A stretch of 64,000 nt of DNA from Trochalopteron elliotii (Eukaryota; Chordata; Aves; Passeriformes; Leiothrichidae), in assembly GCA_024734555.1 (NCBI GenBank), contig JANPWX010019292.1, positions 300,375 through 364,374 on the forward strand, given 5' to 3'. Both the position numbers and the translations under genes were made by a program. The notes under the pieces were generated by a model. The model was not told the origin of the DNA, did not search any database, and saw nothing but the letters and a program-made list of their open reading frames with translations. Positions 20,881 to 32,659 of this stretch are shown here, one piece after another; positions within the stretch are counted from its first letter, which is position 1; each line of letters starts with the position of its first letter.

Positions 20881-22020
20881 TATGACCATTCACGTTACAG
20901 CACCTCCCCAACTCACTTGTTTACATCTCTTGGGGCCTGAGACAGTGAGGTGTCCTTGATTCCCAGGCCTAGAGAGAAATTGTTTTATCTGACCAAAATG
21001 TGAAGACAGTATCTAGCATTGTATATGGAGTTTAGAGCTATACACTAAAGAATTACAGAATTACAAATATATATTTTTAAAAAAAAGCTAAAATCCTTAG
21101 GTATTACCTGGGGCCATAAAGAGTATCTGACAACATTTCCCACAACAGCTCCTGAATGCCAACACATTTCTATTCCAGCTTCTCAACAGGAACCCACCAG
21201 CTCCTGTATGCAGAGCTGACATCACCACTCAGCCCACGTAGGTGCTAGTGCATGTTCTACCCTCTGCTCACCTCTGCCTCCCCATCTGCCCTCCCTGTGG
21301 GCCTGGGGGCTTTAGGAGACCCCAGGGAAAGCAATAGGGGAGGATGTCTGAGAGGTAACCTCCCTATCCCCCTGTCAAAGGTCATCAGGTCATCCCAGAA
21401 TCTCCCTACCCTGCAGCAACTTCCAATGTGGTACAGGGGCTCCCCAGGACCAGGATTTGGTCTCTCTGAGGCAGCACTGAAGGCAACCCCATTGCACTCC
21501 AGCTTGAGACACAGAGGTCACAAACCTTCAATTTTTTCCCCCTGGGGATCACAGCAACTGGCTCCAACTCTGCGCAGCCTAATCTAATGGCACCACCAAG
21601 ACCACCCTGTGCATCCAAAATGCCATGGCACCTACAAAAGTATGTCTTGCCCCAGCAGAACACTGTTGCCTCCCTCAAGATCTCTGGTCCTGACCATTTG
21701 TCCTGGGGTAATCCATAATGTAATCCATATCTATGTGCCCAAAAATTGTTACTGTCTCCTTAAGACTGCAGCCAGGAACCTTGTGAGGGGGCTGCTATCA
21801 CGGGCACTTTTAAAGTCTACTGAAGCAGGCCGCTCATTCCCTTTAGCCACGTGGTTTTTGCTTTGCTGGCTGCTTGGTCTTTGCTTAGGCAGAGACTTTT
21901 CCCTTTTTGGGTTCTTTTTTCATTTTTTTTTTTTGTCTTGAAGAGGCCACAGTGGTTTTGAGCTGCCTTAGGGTGGATTTTGCAGCTGCCTGTAGCTGAG
22001 GGCATTACACAGACAGTAGC
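20881..22020. other. unassigned sequence, no gene recognised
   Basis: No repeat match elsewhere in the window and no domain in either strand's open frames (the longest, 21,252-21,587, has no signature). A run of T lies near 21,920-21,935. Confidence 0.35.
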
Positions 22021-22560
22021 AGAGCAGCTGCACTTCAGTCCGAGTCTCTGGTGGCTGTAAGAGCCTGAATGAGAGATACAGGACTCCAGGTGGCTCTTTA
22101 AAGGTGCTGTTTATTTCATAGATTAGAGTCACAGCAGTCATGGGTTGTGGGTAACAGACCCAAGCCTATAGCTGTCAGCATCAGCTTATAGGCAAAACCT
22201 GAAGCCATGTTAGTTTTGGTTACAATGCATTATATAGTTTTCTTTGCTGAGCATCTTAATACATAAAAACCAATCAGCATCTGTAGTAAAGCATCTCCTA
22301 CACCCTCAGCAGGTGTTTCCAAATAGGGAAAGAGTTTCAGTTTGCCTTTACACATATTAGGAAGTTTACCTAGATTCTTCCATACCCTCCTGACAAGGAT
22401 TGGCTCAGTGCCAGCACAGGGGCATGGATTGGGCTCTGAGGATGTAACTCAAAGACTGTTGTTGCTCTCATTGGGCCAAGGGCCAAAAAGCCCACCTAAG
22501 CTGTTAAGTACTAAAGAGAGAGAACAAAGAAACTCCATGCTTTTCGAGGTATTGTAGCAA
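22020..22560 (-). mobile_element. LTR-like sequence
   Basis: A reverse polyadenylation signal (TGTTTATTTCATAG) lies near 22,110 and an AATGCATTATATAG promoter-like block about 125 bp further on, arranged as in a minus-strand LTR. Ends are not defined and no second copy is present. Confidence 0.35.
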
Positions 22561-24025
22561 GCAAGAGATTTGTCTCTGTGCTGTGCTCGGCTTTGTTTTT
22601 GTTTTTTGTATTATTTTCCTTCTTTATTAAAACCTTTTTGATTTTTCAAGTCACACTCGATCATGCAGTCTTGCTAATAAATATTAGCCATGTTTCTGCC
22701 AGGCTGGCCCTCAGAAGTGTGGGTAAAACCCATAAGCATCATACACAATACTTTTACCATTACTTCTAGCCTATCATAACTACTATCATTACCATATTAT
22801 GTTACAGTTTAAGCTTAAAGTTGTTTTTCAGTTTTCTTGCAGTGGAAAATTCTTAGACCTTTTTTCTACCTGGTAAAAACATGTTTTTTGTTTGCCTATA
22901 ATATCTTTTGCTTTTCTTGAGACCTCTTTCTGCTTTCTAAAAACATCTTCGTTTGTGGTCAACATATCCTTTTCTCTAGCCATAAAACCTCTTTCCAACT
23001 CGACTTTACCTTTGCTTTCTTAGTTGTCCAGTAACAACTGTCTCAGCAATTCTAGCTTTAGACACCCTTTATTCTTCTATATCAAAACTTGCTTTCATTT
23101 CTATTTCACTTACAGGTTCCACATTCAAGAGCCTTCTGCTAAACATTCATATCTGTAAAACTTTCCTGTAAACTTTCATCTTTTCCAACAGGTGGCTCAG
23201 CAGCAGTGCCTGGCCAAAGAGAGAAAACATCAAGTGGCCCCAGCGCAGCTGCTTCACCTTGCCATGCCTGCTCTGCTGTGCCTTGTGTGAGGAAGATGCT
23301 GACCTCGGCTCTTAGTCTGCCACTGGAACTTCTCCATAAGCTCCTGCCTTCCCAGGAGGAATCTGACACCATCTTGTTTATGCCTTTTCCTTGCTCCTAA
23401 AATTGAGAGCCAGATGCAGTTAAGGGATAAAGGGTTTTTACCTTGGCATTTAAGAAGGATCCTTATAGTGCAACACTTCGGCATGGTGGAATACGCCGAA
23501 ATGCACACACATGATAGAGCATGTATACAATTTTATAGACCTTGTAAATTAGCATATCTAACAAAGATGTCCCAATGAGAGGCTTGAATGAATAGCATGT
23601 TATCCCCCCATCCCAAAGAATTCCCCCCTGGATGGGCCTAATCCTACTTTACAGTATGTATTCTAGAGAGGACCTTGGTTTCTCAAGGTAGTATAGGGCT
23701 TTCCGGCCTCCAGTTGTGAGGCTTCTAGGATGTTTGGTCTTCTGGCCTAACAGAATACCAGGACTATGCTAAATTATCAGACTTAAGGAATTGCAACTAT
23801 ACATGCTAAGAGCACTGAGGATACATAAAAGGTATATAAAAGGTATATAAAAGGGATATGAAAGGGATATAAAAGGGATATAAAAGGGATATAAAAGAAA
23901 AGGCAAAAAATCATCATGGCATCATTGTCCCTTTGTCCTTCAAGCCATGAGGCTGCCCCTGCTGCATGCCATCTTGGAAAGGGTATTTCCAGCATTCTAT
24001 GTCTCTCTTTGTTCCCGTGGGGTTT
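22561..24025. other. unassigned AT-rich sequence
   Basis: T-rich sequence to about 23,170, then mixed. No recognisable coding domain. It includes the tandem repeat at 23,826-23,899 and ends at the LTR near 24,026. 23,470-23,650 looks like the U5/R side of a minus-strand LTR, but I could not fix its ends. Confidence 0.35.
23826..23899. repeat. tandem repeat, about 12-bp unit
   Basis: Six or so imperfect copies of a unit close to ATAAAAGGGAT, drifting from ATAAAAGGTATAT to ATAAAAGGGATAT and back. It is a simple satellite-like expansion. Confidence 0.8.
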
Positions 24026-24486
24026 GTGAGATTTGGAAATTTTGTATTTAGCAGTTATTTACTGTTATTTTTTGCCTGTTGACATTCTGTTTGTTAGTAA
24101 ATGTTGAGCTGATAGGGTCTTCATAGAAGACTAGGTTGTCAGGGACATGAGGAGAGAGGGCGTACACATGTGCCCCTTGCATGGGGCAGTTGGGAATGGG
24201 GAAAGATTGTTCCTGAGGGGGCTTGGCATGACAACACCTCCTATCAAGTTGCAAGAAAGTCTCCACCAATGGACAGCGAAGAATAGTTGACTGGCAGACT
24301 TTGGGAGGGGCCAGGGTTGGCTGATGCAACACCAGAGGTATAAAAAGCAAAGCAGTCATTTTGTGGACGAGCTACTGGCAGTCGGCTATGCTGCAGCACT
24401 GCCCTTTTTCCTTATTCAGTCCTTTGTTGTGTTTGTTGAGGTTTAATAAACCTTTAAAATTTTAAAGTGAGCGGTCGTTTCTCACA
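24026..24486 (+). mobile_element. 5' LTR with adjacent primer binding site
   Basis: Plus-strand member of the proline-PBS LTR family. Shared with the solo copies are GGGGCAGTTGGGAATGGG, the CAAGTTGCAAGAAAGT block, a GTATAAAAAGC TATA box near 24,339, GTTTAATAAACC near 24,440 and the CTCACA terminus at 24,486. A primer binding site follows two bases later, so this is the 5' end of a provirus. The upstream boundary is approximate. No 3' LTR of this family follows in the same orientation. Confidence 0.75.
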
Positions 24487-24488
24487 AT

Positions 24489-24506
24489 TGGGAGCTTGTC
24501 TGGAAG
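24489..24506 (+). other. primer binding site, proline-tRNA-like
   Basis: TGGGAGCTTGTCTGGAAG starts two bases after the LTR terminus. It matches the classical gammaretroviral proline site at 13 of 18 positions, and most differences are G-to-A or C-to-T changes, as expected from decay. Confidence 0.7.
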
Positions 24507-26262
24507 GAAAATCTCGTGTCCGTGGCCCGAGGAGATTTGGGAGGAGCGACACGCCCTGCCGATTTTGGCGGCTCAATCAGCTTCTCCTGGGGTCATCCGT
24601 GATTTGCAGGTCGACACCCCAGGGACAACAAAGGAACAAATAAGGAAAAAGAAGAGCGGGGGAGAAGGGAAAAGGCCCCCTGAAAACCTGCAGATGGAAA
24701 GATCTGAAGGATTGTGAGTATTGTGCATGGGGGAGATGGAGTCCAGGAGTGTGCTAGGAGTGTGCTTGGAGTGTGAGTGAGACTTGAGAGAATTGGTTTG
24801 AAAAGGCATCATCCTCATGATTAGTTTGGCCAGATTGCCTGTAATCTGAGTGCAGGAACCTCAGCTCCAGTCAGTACTGCACAGGATCTGTATTGGAGTC
24901 CGTCGGAGCTTAAGGACATTGGATGGTTGGGCGGATTTAGGGATACTCAAAAGCAGCTGGGAGAGCCAGGTTGAGAGTTACAGGATTTAGGGTGTGTTAG
25001 ATTGGTAGCAAGACACAAAGTGAAAGAGCAGCAGGGAGAGGCTGCTGGCAGCCATTCATAAACGCCAGGCGCAGTAACACCCGGCTCCACCGGCCTGGCT
25101 GTGCAGGGCTGCTGGTGGCAACTCGGAAGCGCCAGGCGTGGTAATACCCAACGGGGCCGGCCCAGCCGTGCGGGGGTCTCTGGGTCGCAGACTGCAGGCA
25201 GGAGCGAGTCCCTGTGGGCCTGTGCTCATAAAGGAGTGGGTGGCTCCCCCGCGGCACCTGCCATCACAAGGGAAGGCACAGGCCTCTCCCGTCTCTGTCA
25301 CCGCCCACGCATTCTAGGCCCTTGTGTGCGCGTGCAACATGCAGGGTCAGTTCCAGACCCACCGCAGTCCCAAGCAGGTGGGTCGAGAGAGAGAGAGGGT
25401 GAGAGGGAGGCGAGGCACGGGCCTCGCCCCCGGGCTCCCCCTGTGTGGGAGTCTGTCTGTGAGCTCCCCTCTCCCAGAGCGAGTTGCTGCGACGGAGCTC
25501 ATCCTTGCTGGAGCGGGAGTGGTGCGGTGGTGGCGGCCAGGGAGAGCGAGAGATGGCGTTGAAAATGCCGCTGTGGGCCAAGAGAGAGGGAGCCAGCACC
25601 GCCAGTGGGCGATAATGCCGGGGCAGAGATAACTCTGTTGAGGCTTGTTCAGCCTCGCTCACCAGCCCCATTGTGGCGGGGACAGAGTCACTTAATTGAG
25701 ACAATTCTGCGTTTAGCCAGCATATTATGGGATCCCTTTGCTTTTTCTACTAAACCTGCAACATAAAAAGAATTTGTTAAAAGGAAACATGAACTTAGAA
25801 AAAACATGCAGAACAGCTGTTGGGTTCATTTTGAGATATGGCTTTTTTACTTTCTTAAAATTTGATTTTTATTCTTTGGTGTCTGGATTTTACTGTATGA
25901 TTACAGGGTTCTGAGATTTTCTTGAGCTATCTGTAAAAAAAAGGTAATTGTTTTTAGGGGTGTATGACTTTTAAAAAGTTTTTAAATTAATTTTAAAGAT
26001 GAATTTAATAACTTATGTTTTAGGGTAATGAATAGATAATTTTTTCACAAAATTTATGAGGGCAATTTGTAAAACTTTTGAATTTTGAAGTAACTTTCAA
26101 AAAAATATATGTGGCAGGCAAAATATTTTTGCAAAATCTTTTCCTGAAAAGGAAAAAAAAATCATGAATTAGCTTTTATAATTACTTTTGATATAGATTT
26201 TTTTGGCAAGTTGTGATATTTTTACCTAATTGACAAAATAAAAAAACTAATTTCAAAATCAT
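24507..26262 (+). other. non-coding internal region after the 24 kb LTR
   Basis: No gag, pol or env signature. A leader-like segment to about 24,720 is followed by mixed sequence, a GC-rich block at about 25,040-25,660 with a 67-bp direct duplication, then strongly AT-rich sequence to 26,262. Compositional switching this sharp is like the family-V LTRs, but no clear match was found. The phrase ACAATTCTGCGTTTAGCCAG near 25,701 recurs with one change near 29,503. Confidence 0.4.
25040..25173. repeat. imperfect direct duplication, about 67 bp
   Basis: Two head-to-tail units, each starting GGCTGCTGG, containing CGCCAGGCG and ending near GGC.G.GC. They lie at about 25,040-25,106 and 25,107-25,173. 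Confidence 0.65.
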
Positions 26263-26943
26263 TCTCGGGTTTGGTTTCTCACCCGAGATTCCGGCTGTTA
26301 AGAGTCCTTGGCCCTCTAAAAGCCCTGAGCCACGTCACATGAAGAAAGCGGAGTCTCCAAGGCCTTGTTTTCAGGTTTCTCGTGTTGTTTATTATTTGAT
26401 ATCTCAAAGTTTTCTCTGCACCCAGCTGAGGTCCGGACAGCGGCTGGGACACGAGGCGACTGCCCGCTGATGGGGTGTTGCTTTGCTCTTATACAGATAA
26501 CTACGTGTCCATTATTTACTATTTTGTGCCAATGTCTAGTGCCTATACTAGAAAGGTCATTTCTACCTTAACCCAATCCCCTCAAACTACTTTGTGTCAT
26601 CACTACCTCAGAAGATGGAGGACGAGGAAGAAGGAGAAGAACCTAGGGCAACACCCTAAATCCTCCATCTTGTCCCCCATTTACCTCTATGCTAAGAATC
26701 CTAAAACTACAAAATTTTTCACCCCGTGCTGTACTAAGCTACTATTTTCACACCCTTGAGGTTTGTAATTCTTCTCTTAGTGTTGGAAGCTTTTCCCATG
26801 AACTAAAATCAAACTCGGTGCCTTTCCGGGCTATGTGCCAAGGTCTCCAACCCCCCTGGACCGACTTCACACCCCCCTGTCCAGGGTTCAAACTGTCTTC
26901 CTCGGGTCCCAGGCCATCCAAAGGGATGCCCTGGACTCCGACA
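26263..26943 (-). mobile_element. solo LTR (6-bp target duplication)
   Basis: On the minus strand it begins TGTCGGAGTCCAGGGC and carries AATAATAAACAAC near 26,385. A perfect duplication, AATCAT (7 bp if the next T is counted), flanks it at 26257-26262 and 26944-26949. The U5 end has CCGAGA where ..CA is expected, so one terminal base has probably mutated. A 6-bp duplication points to a betaretrovirus-like integrase. It splits an AT-rich block. Confidence 0.82.
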
Positions 26944-28640
26944 AATCATTAGATGGTTCTTTTCTTGAGATTTCACTGAAAAATAAACTTATAAAGTTAT
27001 GGATTTTCTCTTAAAGCTGTAAATAAAATAAAAAAGGATAGGTTTTGGTTTGAAGTATTTTAAAGGAGTCTTGAGCTTTTTTGGTGATTTTAATGTTAAG
27101 TCTTTACTGCAAATCTTGTATCAGGTACTGCTGAGATAGCATGGTTGGCTGTTGCTGCTTTATAAAGTCTCTTCCTCTTTCCAAAGGTTCTCTGTCATTA
27201 CCAAGGGTTTACTTCCTCTCCCCCCTCGCTGCTGCTTCGCCCTGCTCCGCCAGAGCTGGGGCCGGGGCTACTTGACTCTGCCCCGCCAGAGCCGGCACAG
27301 GTCTGGGGCAACGGCCCCGGCTGAGCCTCTTTTCGCTGCCATCTCAGCGCAGGGGCTGGCAGCCGCTGCTGCCTCGCCCTGGGCTGGTCTCCATATCTCG
27401 CCGGGCACGGGAGGTCAGGGGGGGAAGCTCCTCCAGGTACTTCGGGAGCACACTGCTCCGTGCTGCTTCTGAAACTCATTCTCCGATGCATCTGAGAGAT
27501 TGTAGGACACGTGGGAAGTGCTCCAGTTCAATCTCGGAGTTTGTTTACTTTTTTCCAGCATGGGAGCAGCCATTTTGGGACAGGCAGTTTCCGGTATGTC
27601 AGTTCCGGTTCTCATGCCCGTCACAGCCAGGGGCGTGCCTCCCCGTGCCGGGCAGTGATGAAGGGCTGTCACTGGGACTGGGTACGGCCCATAAAAGAGG
27701 TGTGTCCCATGGTTGGGTTGGGAGGGAACTTTGTGATGTGTCCGAGAAGGCGTGCTGCAAGGCAGGGCTGGATGGTAACGCCCACGAAGGGCAGCTGTCC
27801 ACGCCACAAGATGGCTCCCAACAAGTGGCTTTCCTTTGTCCTCACGATCTATTTTAAACTGGCACGGCTATTTTTCACGAACTTGGTTTTCTTGGGACTA
27901 CTACCAGAAGGAGGATAACAGGAACACAAAGGGACAGAAGGGTGAAGGGGACGGAGAGCGAGTTTCGCGTGGCCAGTGCTTACCTACTCTTCGCATGGGA
28001 GGAAGGGGGGGGAGGCAGTTTGGAACTGTTCGGATCAGTCTGCTCCCTGCCTTTCAGAGTCGCTGTGAGGAACTGACTGCTTTTCTGGGTCGGGGGAATA
28101 CAGCATACATTTTTATATTCGCTTCTACTTTGGGTTGGAGCTGCCTTTGTTTTTTAACTTTGCTTTGCTCCATTATTTTCTGCATTTGGACACGCGGCGG
28201 CTGCATTTTTTTTTTTGTGGTTTCAGGTATGTTTCAACTCGCAATGCGAGATTTTTCACTTTCTGATGTTTCAAAGTCTACAACAGTCCGAAATGGGACG
28301 CCATTCCAAAGTAAATATCTCTTTTTTCTCCAGATTGTATAACTTTCACCTCACTTGGTCCTAAAAGTCCCGTCTAAGTTTTTCTGCTGCCATAGCTCAG
28401 GAATTGTTTATAGACTCATTTAGCAAGTCTTTTGACCTGTTTCTTCTCAAATTAAAGTCTTAAATTGCCAACTTATAATCAAAATGTTATAGCTATATAT
28501 TATAAAGTTGGCTTTTCGCAAGGTGTGTGTGTTATATGAATAATAACATTGTATTAAGAATATAGGTTTTTTATTTCTGCTATTAGTAAAGAAAATTAGG
28601 CATAGTGGTAGTAGTTGATATAGTATGCTTAAACTGTCTG
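26944..28640. other. unassigned sequence, GC-rich then T-rich
   Basis: Continuation of the AT-rich block to about 27,170, then a GC-rich stretch at 27,220-27,480, then mixed sequence. No domain is recognisable in the open frames of either strand, including those at 27,486-28,342, which lack any retroviral motif. Confidence 0.35.
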
Positions 28641-29054
28641 TTTGTTTGGGATAACATCCAGTGAACACGTAGAGAAGACCCTGCTATTGATACACCAACT
28701 ATCAGCATCTACCACCTGAAGAAAGTCTGGACCAAGGCCCAACCTGGAGGTGGTAATGAAGACACAGCCAAGAAACACGCATGCTCTAAAAAGGTGGACC
28801 CGAGGAGGGACCATGCAAAACAGTTCCTGGAATATGGAAACTAGTTTATGGAAAAATATGAATATTCAACAGACTGATGCAATAGAAAGGGTATTTAAAG
28901 AATGTCTCTGATGCAGCAAGATGTGGACTTGGCTAAATGCCAAGTCACCCGGCCAGCCGTGCTTTGCTTTTTTTCTATCTCCTAATTGTCTTACTTTCTA
29001 TTAAACTTATCTCTTAAAATCTACATAGAAAGCAAACCTCGTTTTTCACAAAAT
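28641..29054 (+). mobile_element. LTR-like sequence
   Basis: Ends ...CTCGTTTTTCACA after TTCTATTAAACTTATC, with a GTATTTAAAGAATG promoter-like box near 28,893 and a pyrimidine-rich R region. The left end is approximate. An (AAATA)n run follows at 29,051-29,070. Confidence 0.45.
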
Positions 29055-30322
29055 AAAATAAAATAAATGTCTCGCTCGACTACTGAAAAACCGGGTGCTT
29101 CTTTTCACTCACCGAAACGGCTGAGGCTTCACCAGCTCCCTTGGTTTATTCTTCAGGCTTCCTCTGAAATGCAGTGGTTCTGCCTGTGATCTCAGCTCTG
29201 CCGAGATGCGGTATTCCTCTCTCATAGAGGAAAATCAGTCCTTAGGACTTCGCTTTGTGTTCTAGGAAGCCTTTTCCGGCTAAGTCTCCTTCACACCGGC
29301 ATAGGAGATAGGCGAAACGCCCCCTCTTTTGGCGTTCTACCCCCAAATCTGGATTTTTTAATGACCAAAAATCTAGCATGGGCCTGAATTAAAAAACAAA
29401 AACCAAGGGAAAAATATGGCCTATGTAAATGGAGGGCCAGTCTACAAGAACCTGAATTGGTCATCTTAATATAAGGTATCCAAGTTCTGGGTACCATTTG
29501 ATACAATTCTGCATTTAGCCAGCCTGTTATGAGCCCCACGAAGATGTATCAATGTCCTGGTTTTGGGCAAATTTAGGAGGAAACGACTGAATATGGTCCC
29601 TCTGGGAAGCAAACCCAAATGGCCCCTCCCCCAACCGGTACAGGAGAAAAATCTCAGAGAAAAGTAGAAAATACTATTTAACAAAGTACCCACAAGCATA
29701 AAGAATGAATAATATGAAACAATAAAACGTCTTGCTCTGAAGTGAGATTGCAAATTGAGAAAGTTCTTGCCATGGGTGTAGCTCAGCTCTCTGTCTCTTA
29801 TCAGTCCCAGTCCCTCCAGTGCTGCTGGAAAATGCCAAGGTCCAGGCCCCGGTGGGCGGCAGGTGTGAGCTCCCAATGCTCTTCTGGGTTTTTCAGTCCA
29901 GGAAATGTTTAAACAGTGTGGATGCTGAATGCAAGAAATCAGGCAGCAGCATAGAGTCTGTGGGAAATCAAGCCACATAGTTTTCTCACACTGGCCTGAG
30001 AAATCATAAGTCTGTTAAAGTCTTCTGTCTGTTAATCTTGTGTCTATTTAATAAATAATTCATTTTGTAATAGACCTAATTGGCCGTTATTAAGAACTTG
30101 GGAGTGAGAACCATTTGGGGTGCAGGCTGCCTCAAACAGAGCTACTGCCAGAAATCTGAGTCAAAGGCAGGACTCGTCTAAGCTCTTTTCTCCATTTGTA
30201 ACACTGCTCCCTCTTACAAGAGGCTTCTTCCTCTGACTGAGTTGACTTCCATTGTTTCTTCTTGATCACAGGGGCAACTGATATAGTCAAGGACTGAGTC
30301 TCTGGTTTAGCCAGTGTCTGTA
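29055..30322. other. ERV leader and LTR debris
   Basis: No coding signature. A minus-strand LTR-like signal (CAATAAAACG) lies near 29,723 and a TGTCCTGGTTTTGGGC terminus-like start at 29,549. At 30,045-30,190 there is AATAAATAATTC, then a U5-like end and a leader-like stretch. These look like ends of at least two elements with no intact boundaries. Confidence 0.4.
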
Positions 30323-30886
30323 TGTGTGCTGGATTCAGCTGGGGTAGAGAATGCAGCTGTGTTTTGGATTTGTGCTGAATACAGTGATGGTATTAGAGAT
30401 GTTTTTGTTATTGCTGAGCAGAGCTTGCACAGAGCCAAGGCCTTTTCTGCTTTTCATACTGCCATGCTGGTGAGGAGATTGAGGGTGCATGGAAGGTTGG
30501 GAGGTGACACAGCCAGGACAGGTGACCCAAACCGACCAAAGGGATATTCCATGCCATATGATGTCATGCTCATATATAGAGTGGGAAGAAAAAGGAGGAA
30601 GGGGGAGGACATTTGGAGTGATGGTGTTTGCCTTCCCAAGTAACCATTATGCATGATGGGGCCCTGCTCTTCTGGAGATGGCTGAACACCTGCCTGTCCA
30701 TGGGAGACAGAGAATGAATTCTTTGGTTTGCTTTGCTTGTCTGTGTGGCTTTTGCTTTCCCTATTAAGCTGTCTTTATCTCAACCCAAAAGCTTTTAAGC
30801 TTCCGATTGTCTCCCTGATCCTGCTGGGAGGGGGAGGAGGGAGCAAGTGGCTGCCTGGTACTTTGCTGCTGGATGGGGTTAAATCA
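30323..30886 (+). mobile_element. LTR, family X
   Basis: Runs from about TGTGTGCTGGATTCAGC to ...GGGGTTAAATCA. It shares with the copy at 4,110-4,670 the phrase AAAGGGATATTCCATGCC, the ATGATGTCATGCTCATATA block and a downstream CCATTATGCATG-type block. No AATAAA is evident; CTATTAAGCTG stands near its place. The duplication is unresolved. Unassigned sequence follows to 31,299. Confidence 0.65.
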
Positions 30887-31606
30887 TGCTAGTATGTCTT
30901 CAGATCCAGAGACACTCTCTTCTTCAGGGTGGTGAATAATGCTGTACAGTGTTTGGTAGGCATAGGCCAGACCCCAGAACAAGGCAGTAAGTTGTGCCAA
31001 ATTTTTGGAGTAGCCAGGGCCTCCTTTTTACAAACATTCTCACTTCACTCTCAAACAAGTGTGGGATCCTGATGAAGTCCCAGACCATCAGAGGTGTCAG
31101 CTGTTTTAGGTACCTGCCCATATTCTCCCACATGCTTTGTCACCCATGACCACATTGCCTCAGGGCCTGGGTGATATTCATAAATAGTTGGTTAACCTTA
31201 AAAAAAATGAAACAATATTATTGAGAAGTACCAATAGACATACATTGCACTTGTGAGTCACATAGGGAAGGGAAGTGCCTTCCTCCATCATTGAGTGACT
31301 GATTATAAGGTGCTTCTAGGGAGCACGGCGACCCGGAGCAGGGAAACGGGCATGGCACGTCTCTGAGGGTGTGGCACGGCAGTTTGGGCAGCAGTTCACG
31401 CAGGCAGGGCAAGCAGGCAGGGTTGCAGGTTTTCTTACTAGTAAGGTTTACTGTGTGTTGTTTGCGGAGTTTCTGTTGATTGGTTGGTTGGTGTTTCTAG
31501 TAGTAATGGTTTTTACACAATCGAAAACTGTAGTTAGTACAAGTATGTGTAACGAAATAGAACCCTCCAAAAAGGATGCGTCTGTACAGACCCATTCCTG
31601 TGAGGA

Positions 31607-32563
31607 GTGTTTGAGCTTATCAGTGTTTTCCGGGGTGTTGTGGAGGAAACCTGCCTGCAGTGTGAACAGGTGAATGATCTCCTTTCACTGGTGGCCGAGC
31701 TTAGAGACGAAGTTGAAAGACTAAGGAGTATCTGGGAAAGTGAAAAGGAAATAGATTGGTGGAGTTCAGTCCTTCCACCCTTGAGGGAGGCCCACCAAGA
31801 GTCAGAGGACTCCTATGCCTCCCACTGTCAGGCAATAGAAGGACACCTGGTAGATGAAGGGGAGTGGAAATGGGTCCCTGCTCGGGGAGGTAATAATAAA
31901 AATTCCTCCCAACCCCCATCCCCCAGCCAGGTGTCACTTCAGAATAGGCATGAGCCCCTGGATCTAGAGAGTCAGCCAGATGATTTAGAAGAAAATCATC
32001 TGCCCAGTGAGCCTCCCAAATATGATTAATCTGTAAGACAGATCACCACCTCTAACATCAAAAAGAAAAGAAGGGTAATCGTAGCAGGTGACTCCCTTCT
32101 GAGGGGAACAGAGGGCCCCATATGTCACCCGGACCCATCCCACAGAGAGGTCTGCTGCCTCCCTAGGGCCTGGGTATGAAATATCACTGAGAGACTTCCT
32201 GGGCTGATTCAGCCCTCTGATTATTACCCACTGCTGATACTCCAGGCTGGCAGTGATGAGATTGAAAAGAGGAGTGTTAGGACAATTAAAATGGACTTTA
32301 GGACACTGGGACAAGTGGTTGAAAGGACAGGGGCACAGGTAGTCTTTTCCTCAGTCTCTTTGGTGGCTGAGAAAAAGGGTGAAAGGAATAGGAGAGCCCA
32401 CATTATTAACAAGCGGCTCAAGAGTTGGTGTCATCAGCAGGACTTTGGATACTTTGATCATGGGGCAACTTTTTCAGCACCTGGCCTGCTGGAACTGGAT
32501 GGGCTCCATCTCCCTTTCAAGGGCAGAAGGATATTAGCTCATGAACTGGCAGAATTCATATAG
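31607..32563 (+). pseudogene. CR1 ORF1 protein, broken
   Basis: First part (31,607-32,029) has a Cys-containing N terminus and a short heptad-like stretch (LLSLVAELRDEVERLRS). After an in-frame TAA at 32,027 the same frame gives an SGNH/GDSL-like esterase domain: the nucleophile block VIVAGDSLLRG near 32,080 and a C-terminal DGLHL with the Asp and His of the triad near 32,499-32,510. A second stop, TGA at about 32,177, lies between. ORF1 proteins of CR1 elements bind nucleic acid, and the esterase role is not settled. Confidence 0.8.
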
Positions 32564-32659
32564 AGAGCTTTAAACTCAGTTTGAAGGGGGTAGGGGATGC
32601 ATCTGGGCTGTCTGAAAGCAGGCCCAAGGGTGGTAAGCCTGAGTTAGGGGTGAAATCTG

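Noticed and set aside
21252..21587. 111-codon open frame as a gene
   Set aside because: No recognisable domain, and a minus-strand frame overlaps it at equal length.
23826..23899. CRISPR-like array
   Set aside because: The units are contiguous without spacers and this is a vertebrate genome. It is a simple tandem repeat.
25101..25632. GC-rich block as a host CpG-island promoter
   Set aside because: No exon or gene follows and it lies inside a region framed by LTRs. It remains possible but unsupported.
27486..28342. Overlapping open frames of 100-170 codons
   Set aside because: No domain, signal or repeat of protein-like composition, and frames on both strands are equally open. GC-rich sequence gives such frames by chance.
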